DNA from: Poriferisodalis sp965226645
GTDB lineage: Bacteria; Actinomycetota; Acidimicrobiia; Acidimicrobiales; Poriferisodalaceae
Direction: 5' to 3'
DNA length: 64,000 bases
NCBI GenBank assembly: GCA_965226645.1
Contig: CBDDDL010000002.1
Coordinates: 682,001-746,000, forward strand
Below, piece after piece: positions 9,328-18,737 of this stretch. The translations under genes were made by a program, and so were the position numbers. The notes beneath the pieces were generated by a model, which was not told the DNA's origin, did no database searches, and saw only the letters and a list, made by a program, of their open reading frames with translations. Position 1 is the first letter of the stretch. Each line of letters opens with the position of its first letter.

Positions 9328-10127
9328 GCGGCGGGACAAACGGCCAGAGCAGCCACGGCGGCGTGCTGAACCTCACCTTGCGGGTGTGGCGTCAAGACGG
9401 CGCCGACGCTAAGGGTCACTTCGAGACCTACGACGCGCCGAACGTCAGCGAGGACATGTCCTTCCTTGAGCTGCTCGACACCATCAACGAGCGGCTGATC
9501 GCCGATGGCAACGTGCCGATCGAGTTCGACCACGACTGCCGCGAGGGCATCTGCGGCATGTGCAGCCTGATGATCAACGGGCGGGCGCACGGCCACGAAG
9601 CGGCCACGACCACCTGCCAGCTGCACATGCGCAAGTTCTCCGACGGCGACACCATCACCGTCGAGCCCTTCCGGGCGAAGGCGTTCCCGGTGGTGCGCGA
9701 CCTCGTCGTGGATCGAAGCGCGTTCGACCGCATCATTGAGGCCGGTGGCTACATCTCGGTGAACACCGGCGCTGTCGGCGATGCCAATCTCACGCCGGTG
9801 CCCAAGGACGCAGCCGAAACGTCGTTCGACGCCGCGGCCTGCATCGGGTGCGGTGCCTGCGTGGCGGCGTGCCCGAACTCGGCGGCGCAATTGTTCACCT
9901 CGGCCAAGCTGGCGCATCTCAATCTGGTCCCCCAAGGCCAGCCGCAGCGCTGGGAGCGCACCGAAGCGATGGTGGAGACCATGGAGCAGTACTTCGGCTC
10001 GTGCACCAATCACGGGGAGTGCACCGAAGCGTGCCCCAAGGAGATCAGCCTCGACTTCATCGCGTTCATGAACCGCGACTACGTCAAGGCCAAGATCAAG
10101 AACCGCAAGCTCGCCGGGCAGCACTGA
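9324..10127 (+). CDS. sdhB: Succinate dehydrogenase iron-sulfur subunit
   Basis: Electron-transfer subunit of complex II, 267 residues. The [2Fe-2S] cysteines are in DCREGICGMCSLMINGR and a Cys further on (TTTCQLHM). The two C-terminal cluster motifs are CIGCGACVAACP and CTNHGECTEACP. The start is the ATG overlapping the sdhA stop; the open frame reaching back to 9234 is antisense-like filler. The gene ends 41 bases before an IS630 element. Confidence 0.95.
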   Translation: MSGGTNGQSSHGGVLNLTLRVWRQDGADAKGHFETYDAPNVSEDMSFLELLDTINERLIADGNVPIEFDHDCREGICGMCSLMINGRAHGHEAATTTCQLHMRKFSDGDTITVEPFRAKAFPVVRDLVVDRSAFDRIIEAGGYISVNTGAVGDANLTPVPKDAAETSFDAAACIGCGACVAACPNSAAQLFTSAKLAHLNLVPQGQPQRWERTEAMVETMEQYFGSCTNHGECTEACPKEISLDFIAFMNRDYVKAKIKNRKLAGQH

Positions 10128-10200
10128 TTTGGTCAGCGCTGAATCTGCACAGCATTCGGGCACGGCTAGTGCTGTGTCCGCAAACGTTTGCGCGCTTTGG

Positions 10201-11085
10201 TCATGCGGCTGCTTTGGTGGGTCTGCCCCAGCGGTGTTGTTTTTCGGCTCGGGTTCTGGCTCGTTCGCGTCGTTGGGCTGCGAGCAGTTCGGGTGAGCGT
10301 TTGTTGGCGTTGCGCCAGCGCAGGTGGGCGTGCAGAGCGCGGGTGAGCACGGTGTGGTTGGGGTGGTCGGAGTTGTCGGGCACGAACTCGCGCAGCGGCC
10401 CGAAGTGCGCTTCGATGGGGTTCGCCCATGAGCTGTAGGTGGGGGTGAAGCACAGCTCGACTTTGTTGCGCTTGGCCCATTTGCGAATGTCGGTGCGGTT
10501 GTGGGCGGACAGGTTGTCCAAGATCACATAGACCGGCTCGCCGTCAGGGCGGCGGGCGCGGATGCTGCGCAGCGCCGCCTTGGTGTTGGCCGCGGACTTG
10601 CGATGCCGCACGACGCCCCACATCTCGTCGTCGCCGACGCTGTAGCAGCCACAGAACTGGCGCACGCCGTGGAGCTTGTTGTAGTTCGCGCGCAGCCGCT
10701 GGGGACGCGACCGCGGCGCCCAGCACGCCCCGCCGGTCGGGCGAATGGCCAGCGGCCCGAACTCGTCGAACGCGAACACCCGGTCCGGGTGCTTGTCCGC
10801 CACATGCTCGACGCGGTCCAGCTTCGCGTCCCGGTCCGCGTCGTTGGACTCGGCCCAGGTCCTGGTGCGCCCGAACGTGATCCCTGACTCGGTGAGGATC
10901 TCGTGCAGCCGCTGCCGGCCGACCTGCACAACCCGGGTCGGGTTGTCGCCCAGATACGCCGCGAGCTTGCGGACGCTCCACCGCGCCAACGGCTGGTCCA
11001 GCTTGCGCGGGCGGATGCGGGCCGTCTCGACGATGAACGCATCATCGTCAGTCGTGATCCGGCGGCCACGGCCACCCGCCCACTG
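10201..11085 (-). CDS. IS630 transposase, catalytic part (second frame)
   Basis: Encodes the DDE catalytic domain, about 294 residues from the frame change. It begins QWAGGRGRRITTDDDAF, then a second HTH-like stretch (ARWSVRKLAAYLGDN). The triad is FAFDE, VILDNLSAHN and SSWANPIEAHF (D, D, E). It has no start of its own at the right place: homologous proteins continue smoothly from the first frame, so it is expressed either by +1 frameshifting at CCC-T (11089-11086) or not at all. The C-terminus is basic. Confidence 0.85.
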   Translation of the reverse strand, partial: QWAGGRGRRITTDDDAFIVETARIRPRKLDQPLARWSVRKLAAYLGDNPTRVVQVGRQRLHEILTESGITFGRTRTWAESNDADRDAKLDRVEHVADKHPDRVFAFDEFGPLAIRPTGGACWAPRSRPQRLRANYNKLHGVRQFCGCYSVGDDEMWGVVRHRKSAANTKAALRSIRARRPDGEPVYVILDNLSAHNRTDIRKWAKRNKVELCFTPTYSSWANPIEAHFGPLREFVPDNSDHPNHTVLTRALHAHLRWRNANKRSPELLAAQRRERARTRAEKQHRWGRPTKAAA

Positions 11086-11332
11086 AGGGACCCGACGACG
11101 CCATCGGCGACTCGTTGAACCTGTGGATCATCTCGCGCACCCGATCAGGCGACGTCGCCGCCAGCTGCGCGATCACCGGCACCAAGTTCCCGCCCGCCGA
11201 CGCATGGACCACCACCGCACGCCGCCATCGCACATGAGACCCCGGCGACCTGCCGGCGCCGCGACGCACGATCCGCTGCAACGCCTGGCCTTCCTCATGG
11301 GTCAACCGACGGACCCGAACACGCTCACTCAT
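11048..11332 (-). CDS. IS630 transposase, N-terminal DNA-binding part (first frame)
   Basis: First 94 residues of the transposase, with the helix-turn-helix region RRAVVVHASAGGNLVPVIAQ then TSPDRVREMIHRFNES. The ATG at 11332 follows a G-rich stretch; the open frame extends to the inverted repeat at 11404. After FNES the frame departs from the family at GPSVGGWPWP, whereas the +1 frame gives QWAGGRGRR. Slippage from CCC to CCT at 11089-11086 would restore a full-length protein of about 376 residues. Confidence 0.8.
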   Translation of the reverse strand: MSERVRVRRLTHEEGQALQRIVRRGAGRSPGSHVRWRRAVVVHASAGGNLVPVIAQLAATSPDRVREMIHRFNESPMASSGPSVGGWPWPPDHD

Positions 11333-11419
11333 ACCCCCGACCAAACCACAAACCACACCCCGACACGCGGACACCAACCCGACGAACGTTTGCGGACACA
11401 GCACTAGCGTTTCGCTCTC

Positions 11420-13798
11420 GTGAGCACGACTCGTCTTGGCATTGACAGCATCTCGTTGGCCGATCGACGCGGCCGGGGACTCAGGCGGGCAGCCAGAGCC
11501 GCTCTGGCGCTGGCCGTGGCATTGGGCGTCTTGGCGCCAGCCGCAGTGTCAGGGGCGGCAGAACCGGCACCGAATCTGGTGCGCCATGGGGCGAACCTGA
11601 CGCTTGTCGTGGCCAGTTGCCCGGGCCCAGCCGACAACGCAGTCGCGGAGGCGCTGGCTCATCACGCCCGCAACGCGGCGAAGGTGTGCGTCGATCCTGG
11701 CGGCCTGTCGCCCGAGACAGCCGCCCTCATCGCCGACTTTGCGCCAGACCGTGTGCAGGTCGTGGGCGGCAAGGTTGCGGTGCCGCCATCGGTGATGGAT
11801 GAGCTGACCGCAGCTGCGCGCGCGGCATACCGCTGGAGCGTGGTCAAGCGCCTCGACGGTGCCACCCGGATCGAGACCGCAGCGTTGGCTGCCCGTGTGG
11901 CACTGGAACGCCCCGATGTCGTCGGGCCAGACACAGCCACCCTGATCGTGGCGAATGGCTGGAGAAGCGCCGACGTCCGCACCGCAGCAGACGTGGCGGC
12001 GCACACCGCTGAAGCAGCCGTCGCGTACGTGTCGCCGCGCACGATCGCTGACGGCCTGCCGGTCGCGACCGCCTCGCTGATCACCGACTACCGCCCGGCG
12101 CGTGTCGTGATCGTGGGCCCCGCCGACGAGGTGGGCTCGGTCACCGAAGCGGCAGTTGAGGCGACGCTAGATGCCATCGGATCGACGATCGAGATCGAGC
12201 GGATCGTCGAAGCCGGAGAGCCTCGCGTAGCGATCCCCGAAGCCTCCCCGTCAGATGAGCGGGCGCGCGAGATCTTCACTGCCATCCAACAAGGAGTGCC
12301 GCGCCCCGCTCCCGGGAGTGGAACGTCGCTGCCGGTCGTGGCAATGAGCAAGGCGCAAGGCCCCTCCGGTGAGGGCGAACGCCTCTGGACGGCGCGCGCC
12401 GACGGTTCTGACCGGCAGCTGCAATCCGAAGACCATCGCGGCTGGGCATGGCATCCGAATGACGGTCGTTTGAGTTGGTCCAATGTCGACGGCCATTTGA
12501 GGGTCGCCGAACTCGCCGGTGACGAACAGGTGCTCTTCGAATCGGGCGGATTCCCAACTTGGTCGCCCGACGGCCGCCACGTGGTCGCCTTCAGGTTCAT
12601 CGACAACGATGACAACGGCCGTTTCGAAAACATCGAAGCGCACCTCGCCGCGGCCGATGGCAGCCGGCTCCGCCGCATCGGACACGTCGATTACCGCACC
12701 TTCCTCTTCTCGGACCTACCGCTCGCGATCTGGTCGCCCGACGGGCGACGCCTCGCGTACGTGGAGCTGTCCACCGATCCCGAATCAGGGGAACAGACAT
12801 CGCACACGCGTATCGAGACGGTGGATGCACGAACTTCCCCCGTCACGCTCGGGGAGGACGTCACGTTCCTGGGCTGGTCACCTGATGGTCAACGCATCGC
12901 GTACGCCACGCCGAGCGACTGCGACGGCAACGGACAGCACGAGAGCCAGATCCTGTGGATCGCCAAGCCCGACGGCAGCGACGCCCGCGACCTCGGCCTC
13001 ATTGATCGCATCCAATGGCGACTGCTGTATCTCTGGTCGCCCGACGGCTCCCACCTGGCGTACGAGTCGCTCGACCCAGCGGACTGCTCGATGCGGCTGA
13101 AAGTGCAGACCGCGAGCGGCGCAGACCCAGTGCTCGAGCTGCCGGTCGGCAGCCGGTTCATGGGTTGGTCGCTCAACAGCACCCACCTCGCCTACGGCAT
13201 CACAGTCGGCACGCCCGGCCGGGGCGTCCCATTACGGGAGCACACCTGGGTGGTGCGACGCGACGGGAGCGACCTGCGTGAGCTGGGCGAGATCCGGTCA
13301 AACGTGAACGGGTCGGTGCTGTGGTCGCGCGACGGCAATCATCTGGCATACACCCAGGTGCTGCGCGATGCAGACGGCGACGTCATCGGCACACGGCCAA
13401 TGGTCCAGCAGTCAAATGGAATCGGCAGTGCTGCGGCCCTCGAGGAGAACGGAAACGCCCTCGGATGGTCACCGGCGGACGACCGCCTGGCATACGTCGC
13501 GCACTACGACGAAGACAGTGACGGCGAAATCGACCGCCGGGCACTTCGGTTGCACACCGCCGGATCACTGGGTGCCGAGAGCACACTCGTCCACGAACTG
13601 CCCGATCTCACGGTCGGAGCGCGCTGGTCGCCCGACGGCGCCTATATCGGCTACTCATCAGGCCCGACGGAGCTGATCCTGGACTGGTTCATCAACCGCC
13701 GACGAGGCTCGAACGCCTGGGTCGTGGCTACCACTGAGCCACGCTGGACCCGCCGCGTAGTCACCGATGTCGCCTGGGGCGCATGGCAACCGCGATGA
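11420..13798 (+). CDS. Secreted CW-repeat protein with WD40/TolB-like propeller
   Basis: Exported protein of 792 residues. A signal peptide with a long Arg-rich n-region and ALALAVALGVLAPAAVSGA ends near residue 48. Degenerate cell-wall-binding repeat 2 modules follow (VQVVGGKVAVP, KRLDGATRIETAALAA, LIVANGWRSADVRTAA, VVIVGPADEV), to about residue 265. The rest is a PD40/TolB-like beta propeller with at least six blades of the type WSPDGxxLAY. It probably binds the cell envelope and presents a propeller outside. The GTG start lies 15 bases from the IS630 end, so its native promoter may be gone or come from the IS end (CGTTTGCGG...TAGCGTTTCGC shows no clear -10). Confidence 0.7.
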   Translation: MSTTRLGIDSISLADRRGRGLRRAARAALALAVALGVLAPAAVSGAAEPAPNLVRHGANLTLVVASCPGPADNAVAEALAHHARNAAKVCVDPGGLSPETAALIADFAPDRVQVVGGKVAVPPSVMDELTAAARAAYRWSVVKRLDGATRIETAALAARVALERPDVVGPDTATLIVANGWRSADVRTAADVAAHTAEAAVAYVSPRTIADGLPVATASLITDYRPARVVIVGPADEVGSVTEAAVEATLDAIGSTIEIERIVEAGEPRVAIPEASPSDERAREIFTAIQQGVPRPAPGSGTSLPVVAMSKAQGPSGEGERLWTARADGSDRQLQSEDHRGWAWHPNDGRLSWSNVDGHLRVAELAGDEQVLFESGGFPTWSPDGRHVVAFRFIDNDDNGRFENIEAHLAAADGSRLRRIGHVDYRTFLFSDLPLAIWSPDGRRLAYVELSTDPESGEQTSHTRIETVDARTSPVTLGEDVTFLGWSPDGQRIAYATPSDCDGNGQHESQILWIAKPDGSDARDLGLIDRIQWRLLYLWSPDGSHLAYESLDPADCSMRLKVQTASGADPVLELPVGSRFMGWSLNSTHLAYGITVGTPGRGVPLREHTWVVRRDGSDLRELGEIRSNVNGSVLWSRDGNHLAYTQVLRDADGDVIGTRPMVQQSNGIGSAAALEENGNALGWSPADDRLAYVAHYDEDSDGEIDRRALRLHTAGSLGAESTLVHELPDLTVGARWSPDGAYIGYSSGPTELILDWFINRRRGSNAWVVATTEPRWTRRVVTDVAWGAWQPR

Positions 13799-13821
13799 GG
13801 GGTCCACGTTGCCGGGAGCCC

Positions 13822-15180
13822 TTACGGCGTGACTGATTCGAGGCGGTAGACGGTGCCCGCTGCGCTGAGCACGTAGAGCTCGCCGTCGGCGTCCTCGCCG
13901 AAGGACACCAGCGTGTTGCGCGGCACTGACACGCCCAAGTCGATCCGCTCCGGTTCGCCGTCGGGTCCCCGGACGAGGCCCCATACCGCACCCGTGCAGT
14001 AGTCGCCGAACACATAGGTGCCCCAGAGGGCCCCGATGGCACTCCCCCGGTAGACGTATCCGCCGGTCACCGAGCAGCCTTCGTCGTGGGTGTAGGTGTA
14101 CACGGGGAAGACGAGATCGCCCGGCGTGTCGGTGCTGGATCCGTTATCGCTGAACTGATCGTTGCCCTCGAACAGCGGCCAGCCCAGGTTGGCTCCCGGT
14201 GACCATCCGTCCTCGGCTGGCAGCACGTGAATTTCCTCGACGCGATTCTGGCCGACGTCGCCGATCCACAGGTCGCCGCTGTTGCGGTCGAACGAGAACC
14301 GCCATGGGTTGCGCGCGCCGTATGCCCACACCTCGGGCGCCCCTCCGCTGGTTGCGAACGGGTTGCCGTCCCCGATCTCGTAGCCCTTCCCCGACGCAGG
14401 GTTCGGGTCGATGCGCACGATGGTGCCGAGCAGGGTTTCGCGGTCCTGACCCTGCCCGAAAATGTCATCGGCACCGCCGCCATCGCCGAAGCCGATCCAC
14501 AGTTGGCCATCGGGACCGATGATCAGGTGGCCGCCGTTGTGGTTACATGCCGGTTGGTCGAGCGCCAGCAGTACCCGGCGGCGATCGGTCTGAGGGATCT
14601 CGCCCTCCATCGGAACCACAGCGATCCGGCTGTTGCGAGCCGTGTCGGTGTAGCTGAGATACAGCTGCGAGCCGTCAGGGGCGAACGCCATGCCCAAGAG
14701 CCCGTTCTCGCAGCCTTGACTGATTCTCGTGCCGATGTCGGCCACCAGCTGCGGGGCCGCGCTGGCGTCGGACGGGTCCAGCAGCCACAGCTGCCCGGTC
14801 AGCGTGGCCACGTAGCGCTGGTCGGTGCCGGGCCTCGCAACCAACGCAATGGGTGCAGCGATCTCGGCAACGGGCACCAGTTCGAACCGGGTCTCGGCGA
14901 GGGACTGCGTCGTCGCAGTGGCGCCGGTCGGCGTGCTCGAGGGTGCGCTCGTCGGCAAGCTCAGTGATGTGCCCGTCGGCACAGCGGTGGTGCTCGCCGC
15001 CACCGCGGCGCTCTTCAAGGCTGGAGGCGCTGTCACCGCAACGCTCGGAGCGCCGCCTTCAGCATCCGGCTGCGGGCCCCCGGCCGGAACATCGGGCTCG
15101 ACCTGGCCCGAACTGCACGCCGCGGCCAGAAGCACTGCCGCCACAACCATCGCTGCTGCGCGCACCGACTTCACAGCCAC
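13822..15180 (-). CDS. PQQ-dependent sugar dehydrogenase-type lipoprotein
   Basis: Lipoprotein of 452 residues in the glucose/sorbosone dehydrogenase (GSDH) beta-propeller family. The lipobox LLAAAC places the lipidated Cys at residue 22; a Ser/Thr/Pro/Ala-rich spacer runs to about residue 95. Family signatures in the propeller include ENGLLGMAFAPD, CNHNGGHLIIGPDGQLWIG, GDGGGADD, YGARNPWRFSFD and GDVGQNRVEEI. It likely oxidises sugars or other alcohols on the outer face of the membrane with a PQQ cofactor; substrate unknown. The stop is 23 bases from the convergent CW-repeat gene. Confidence 0.85.
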   Translation of the reverse strand: MAVKSVRAAAMVVAAVLLAAACSSGQVEPDVPAGGPQPDAEGGAPSVAVTAPPALKSAAVAASTTAVPTGTSLSLPTSAPSSTPTGATATTQSLAETRFELVPVAEIAAPIALVARPGTDQRYVATLTGQLWLLDPSDASAAPQLVADIGTRISQGCENGLLGMAFAPDGSQLYLSYTDTARNSRIAVVPMEGEIPQTDRRRVLLALDQPACNHNGGHLIIGPDGQLWIGFGDGGGADDIFGQGQDRETLLGTIVRIDPNPASGKGYEIGDGNPFATSGGAPEVWAYGARNPWRFSFDRNSGDLWIGDVGQNRVEEIHVLPAEDGWSPGANLGWPLFEGNDQFSDNGSSTDTPGDLVFPVYTYTHDEGCSVTGGYVYRGSAIGALWGTYVFGDYCTGAVWGLVRGPDGEPERIDLGVSVPRNTLVSFGEDADGELYVLSAAGTVYRLESVTP

Positions 15181-15249
15181 GACGGTACCGACGCAGTCCG
15201 CTTAGCCTCACGGCGAGGCGTATCGAGTCGTGAACAGGGCGGACACCGG

Positions 15250-15741
15250 ATGAGCTCGACCACCAACGCAGTGAGCTGGGCAGCCTTCGCCGAGGACTGC
15301 CCGGAATTGGCCGCACGCGTCCAGCAGCGTTTCGAAAATCACCAGCACGTGGTCATGGCCACGATCCGTCGCGACGGTTCTCCCCGCATGTCGGGTATGG
15401 AGGCGCCCGTCCGCGACGGGCATATGTGGCTGGGCATGGAATACAACTCGACGAAGGCCGCCGATCTGCGACGCGATCCGCGCTTCGGTCTGCATTCGAC
15501 TCCCGACGACGAGGACTTGTCGGCGGGAGATGCACGCATCGAGGGAGTCGCTGTGCTGGCCGACGCAGCACAGGTTGACCTCTTCGTGCGCGGGCACCGC
15601 CACGAGATCGACGACTCCACCCAGATGGCACTGTTCACGGTCGACATTGCCCGAGCGGTGCTGGTACTCGTTGAGGACAGGCACCTGGTGCTCGAGTCCT
15701 GGACGCCCGACGGTGGCCTGACCGAACGCCGGATCAGCTAA
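15250..15741 (+). CDS. PPOX-class flavin or F420-binding protein
   Basis: Protein of 163 residues with the split-barrel fold of the pyridoxamine-phosphate-oxidase-like superfamily: HHVVMATIRRDGSPRMSG-type N-terminal strand (VVMATIRRDGSPRMSGME), HMWLGMEYNSTKAADLRRDP and FGLHSTP. This group includes F420-dependent reductases and flavin oxidoreductases of actinobacteria; I cannot tell which cofactor is used. It is transcribed away from the GSDH-type lipoprotein, with a 69-base shared region. Confidence 0.75.
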   Translation: MSSTTNAVSWAAFAEDCPELAARVQQRFENHQHVVMATIRRDGSPRMSGMEAPVRDGHMWLGMEYNSTKAADLRRDPRFGLHSTPDDEDLSAGDARIEGVAVLADAAQVDLFVRGHRHEIDDSTQMALFTVDIARAVLVLVEDRHLVLESWTPDGGLTERRIS

Positions 15742-15847
15742 GCCAGTCCAGCTAGGCCAGTTCCTTCTCGGGGCAGGTTCGCTCGCGGTCTTCACCGCAG
15801 ACGGGCCACTCGCAGCGACACGTAGAGTTCTGCCAAGGAGGCAGCTC

Positions 15848-16402
15848 ATGGGCGATTGGTGGCAGGCGCTGACCGGCGATCTGCAGATCTTCTACGCGGT
15901 CGCCTTCATCGCCAGCTTCTTCCTGCTGTTGCAGCTCGTGCTGCTGGCATTCGGCATCGGAGCTGATGTCGATATCGACGTTGGCGACGACGACCCGGGC
16001 AGCGGGTTCCTGTCCGTGCGGACGTTGACGGCGTTCTCGTTTGCGTTCGGTTGGACAGGCGTCCTCATGAAGCAGGCAGACCGCTCGACTCCTGCGTCAG
16101 TGGGCGTCGCCCTCGTCGTCGGATTCGCAGTGTTCATCGCCGTGGGCTTGCTGTGGCGCTCGTTCGGCAAGCTTGGTGAGAGCGGCTCGATCGACTACCA
16201 ATCCGCCGTCGGCGCAAACGGCACCGTCTATCTCACGGTTGCTGCGAACCGTGCCAAGCCCGGCAAAGTCGAAGTGATGGTGCAGGGTCGACTGCGGGTC
16301 ATCAATGCCCTGACCGAGTCCGACGAGAATTTGCCTGCGCAAACCTCCATTACCGTGGTCGGCGTTGTCGACCCTTCGACCGTGCTCGTGGCGACTCATT
16401 AG
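15848..16402 (+). CDS. NfeD-like membrane protein, flotillin partner
   Basis: Protein of 184 residues: an N-terminal membrane segment (FYAVAFIASFFLLLQLVLLAFGI, split here as residues 15-36), two further hydrophobic stretches around 60 and 88, and a C-terminal soluble domain likely of OB fold (VGANGTVYLTV to TVLVATH). This is the plan of YuaF/NfeD proteins that are encoded beside flotillins and modulate membrane microdomains. AAGGAGG lies 8-14 bases before the ATG. The flotillin gene begins 36 bases downstream. Confidence 0.72.
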   Translation: MGDWWQALTGDLQIFYAVAFIASFFLLLQLVLLAFGIGADVDIDVGDDDPGSGFLSVRTLTAFSFAFGWTGVLMKQADRSTPASVGVALVVGFAVFIAVGLLWRSFGKLGESGSIDYQSAVGANGTVYLTVAANRAKPGKVEVMVQGRLRVINALTESDENLPAQTSITVVGVVDPSTVLVATH

Positions 16403-16438
16403 CCTGACCTTCCCCGCCACGCAATCCGAGAGGTAGCT

Positions 16439-17854
16439 ATGGCTGTTATCGCACTGGCAGGTGGCCTGTTCGCCATCCTGCTGATCGCCCTGATGTGGAT
16501 TTCATCGCGCTTCAAGCGCTGTCCATCTGACCGGATCCTCGTGGTCTATGGACGCGTCGGAGGGGAAGGCGAGTCGGCGCGGTGCCTCCATGGCGGCGGC
16601 GCGCTGATCTGGCCCGTCGTTCAGGGCTACGCCTACCTGGATCTCACGCCGATTCCCATCGAGATCAGGCTGCAGGGCGCTCTTTCCCAGCAGAACATCC
16701 GGGTCAACACGCCGGCCACGTTCACGGTCGGGGTATCCACCGAGCCAGGCGTCATGCAAAACGCCGCCGAGCGGATGCTTGGTCTGTCCCTGTTGGAAAT
16801 CGAGAACCTGGCCCGCGACATCATCTTCGGTCAGATGCGGGTGGTGATCGCCACCATGCCGATCGAGCAGATCAACACCGACCGCGAACAGCTCATCCTC
16901 AACATCACCGAATCGCTTGAACTCGAGTTGCGCAAGGTCGGGCTGCGTCTCATCAACGTCAACATCCAGGACATCACCGACGAATCGGGATACATCGACG
17001 CTTTGGGTCGCGAGGCCGCGGCCCGCGCCATCAGCGAAGCCAAGGTCAAGGTGGCCGATCAGGAGCGCGACGGCGACATCGGCGCTGCCGAGGCACAGCG
17101 CGAGCAGCGCATCCGCGTCGCACAGGCCAACGCCACCGCGACCGAAGGCGAGAACGAGTCGTACGTCGTGATTGCTCAATCGGCCGGCGAGCGGCGCCAA
17201 GCCGAAGCCGAAGCCGAACGCGCCGCCAACGCCGCTGAGCGCGTCAGCCAGGCACTTGCCGCGCAGGAGTCGTTCTCGGCTGAGGCCGAGGCCGAACGGG
17301 TGCGAGCAGAGCGCGACAAGGCCGCTCAGGAGGCCGACATCGTGGTGCCGGCCCAGGTGGAACGCGAGCGGGTGCGCACGCTTGCTGAAGCAGAAGCCGA
17401 CCGGATCAGGCTGGTGAAGGCCGGTGAGGCTGACGGTCAGCGACTGCTCATGGAGGCCGAGGCGCTGGGCTTGCTGGCGTTGCTGAGCCGGCGCGCCGAG
17501 GGCTTTGGCGCACTCGTGACGGCTTGCGGCGGTGCGGCGCCCCAAGCGGCCTTGCTGATGATCGCCGAGCAGCTGCCCACCCTTGTGGCTGAGCAGGTGA
17601 AGGCCATCTCGAATCTCAAGATCGACAAGATCACCGTGTGGGATTCGGGCTCGGGTGGCGACGGGAAAGCCGGCACGACGGCCAACTTCGTGTCTGGCCT
17701 GGTGGGTGCGCTGCCGCCGCTGCATGAGGTGGCGAGTCAGGCAGGCATCAAGCTGCCGCAGTTCCTTGGCGAGCTCGAGGACGAAGGGGCGCTCGATCGT
17801 CTGCGCGAGCTGGCCGACCGGCTCCGGGATGACTCAGACGACGAGGGCGGCTAG
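16439..17854 (+). CDS. Flotillin-like SPFH protein
   Basis: Membrane-scaffold protein of 471 residues. One N-terminal membrane segment (residues 3-21), then an SPFH/band-7 domain (to about residue 200, with MQNAAERMLGLS and NINVQD-type strand LINVNIQDITDESGYIDALGREAAA), then a long coiled coil rich in Ala, Glu, Arg repeats (residues 190-340), and a C-terminal oligomerisation segment. It is the FloT/YqiK-type protein that organises lipid domains, and pairs with the NfeD-like gene just upstream. Confidence 0.88.
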   Translation: MAVIALAGGLFAILLIALMWISSRFKRCPSDRILVVYGRVGGEGESARCLHGGGALIWPVVQGYAYLDLTPIPIEIRLQGALSQQNIRVNTPATFTVGVSTEPGVMQNAAERMLGLSLLEIENLARDIIFGQMRVVIATMPIEQINTDREQLILNITESLELELRKVGLRLINVNIQDITDESGYIDALGREAAARAISEAKVKVADQERDGDIGAAEAQREQRIRVAQANATATEGENESYVVIAQSAGERRQAEAEAERAANAAERVSQALAAQESFSAEAEAERVRAERDKAAQEADIVVPAQVERERVRTLAEAEADRIRLVKAGEADGQRLLMEAEALGLLALLSRRAEGFGALVTACGGAAPQAALLMIAEQLPTLVAEQVKAISNLKIDKITVWDSGSGGDGKAGTTANFVSGLVGALPPLHEVASQAGIKLPQFLGELEDEGALDRLRELADRLRDDSDDEGG

Positions 17855-17884
17855 GCCGAGACTTCCAGCGGCCCCAGTGCGCGA

Positions 17885-17932
17885 GCGACCCAGCACGCAG
17901 GCGACCCAGCACGCAGGCGGTTCAGTGCGCAG
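17885..17932. repeat. 16-bp tandem repeat, three units
   Basis: GCGACCCAGCACGCAG occurs at 17885-17900 and 17901-17916, followed by a diverged unit GCGGTTCAGTGCGCAG at 17917-17932 that reaches into the last codons of the TerC gene. It fills the short convergent gap. Confidence 0.7.
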
Positions 17933-18695
17933 GCGTGTCGGCGTCCGGTAAACGGCGCTCGTGCAGCTCAACCGGCTGCGCACGCGACTTGCGGTTGCGC
18001 TTCATCCGCAAGTTGAGCGCCTCCACCATCACGGCGAATCCCATCGCGAAGTAGATGTAGCCCTTCGGGATGTGGAACTCGGCGCCCTCGGCGACGAGTG
18101 ACATACCGATGAGCAGCAGGAAGCTGAGCGCCAGCATCTTCACTGTCGGGTGACGGCTCACGAACCGCATCACCGGGCCCGACGACCACAGCATCACCCC
18201 GACGGCGATGACGACGGCTGCGATCATCACGCCGACCTGTTCGGCCATGCCGACCGCGGTGATCACCGAGTCGAGGCTGAACACCAGATCGAGCAGCAGG
18301 ATCTGCACGATGACCTTGGCGAACGAGCCGGCCGCGCCCCCGGAGGCACCGTGGGCATCATCGCCTTCGAGCTTGTGATGGATCTCGAACGTGGACTTGC
18401 CCAGCAGGAACAGTCCGCCGCCGAACAGGATCAGGTCTCTGCCCGACAGCTCGTGGCCGAATACCGAGAACAGCGGTGCGGTCAACCGCACGATCCACGC
18501 GATGCCCAGCAGCAGCAGCACCCGCATCCCCATCGCCAGCGACAGGCCAACGACTCGCGCTCGATCTGCCTGCTCGCCGCCCAGTCGGCCCGCCAAGATC
18601 GAGATGAAGATGACGTTGTCGATACCGAGGACGATCTCAAGCACCGTCAGCGTTGCCAGCGAGATCCAGATTTCAGGATTCGATATCCACTCCAC
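17922..18695 (-). CDS. TerC-family integral membrane protein
   Basis: Protein of 257 residues with about seven membrane segments. TerC signatures are clear: EIVLGIDNVIFISILAGRL at the N-terminus and LLLDLVFSLDSVITAVGM in the middle, with conserved acidic residues inside the membrane. Members are implicated in metal (manganese or other cation) export and in tellurite resistance; this one is of the small YgdQ/YoaE-like type. The C-terminal tail is basic and cytoplasmic. Confidence 0.88.
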   Translation of the reverse strand: MEWISNPEIWISLATLTVLEIVLGIDNVIFISILAGRLGGEQADRARVVGLSLAMGMRVLLLLGIAWIVRLTAPLFSVFGHELSGRDLILFGGGLFLLGKSTFEIHHKLEGDDAHGASGGAAGSFAKVIVQILLLDLVFSLDSVITAVGMAEQVGVMIAAVVIAVGVMLWSSGPVMRFVSRHPTVKMLALSFLLLIGMSLVAEGAEFHIPKGYIYFAMGFAVMVEALNLRMKRNRKSRAQPVELHERRLPDADTPAH

Positions 18696-18737
18696 GGGCG
18701 CCCACGCTAGAGCGAGCGCGCTACCCGCCCGTCGCGC

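Larger units (their letters stand above)
10169..11404. mobile_element. IS630-family insertion sequence, 1236 bp
   Basis: Perfect 20-bp terminal inverted repeats GTGCTGTGTCCGCAAACGTT bound the element: 10169-10188 and its reverse complement at 11385-11404. Both ends are flanked by TA (10167-10168 and 11405-11406), the target duplication expected for IS630/Tc1-mariner elements. It carries a transposase in two frames on the minus strand. It sits between sdhB and a secreted protein gene whose GTG start is only 15 bases from the right end, so it may have replaced that gene's promoter. Confidence 0.92.
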
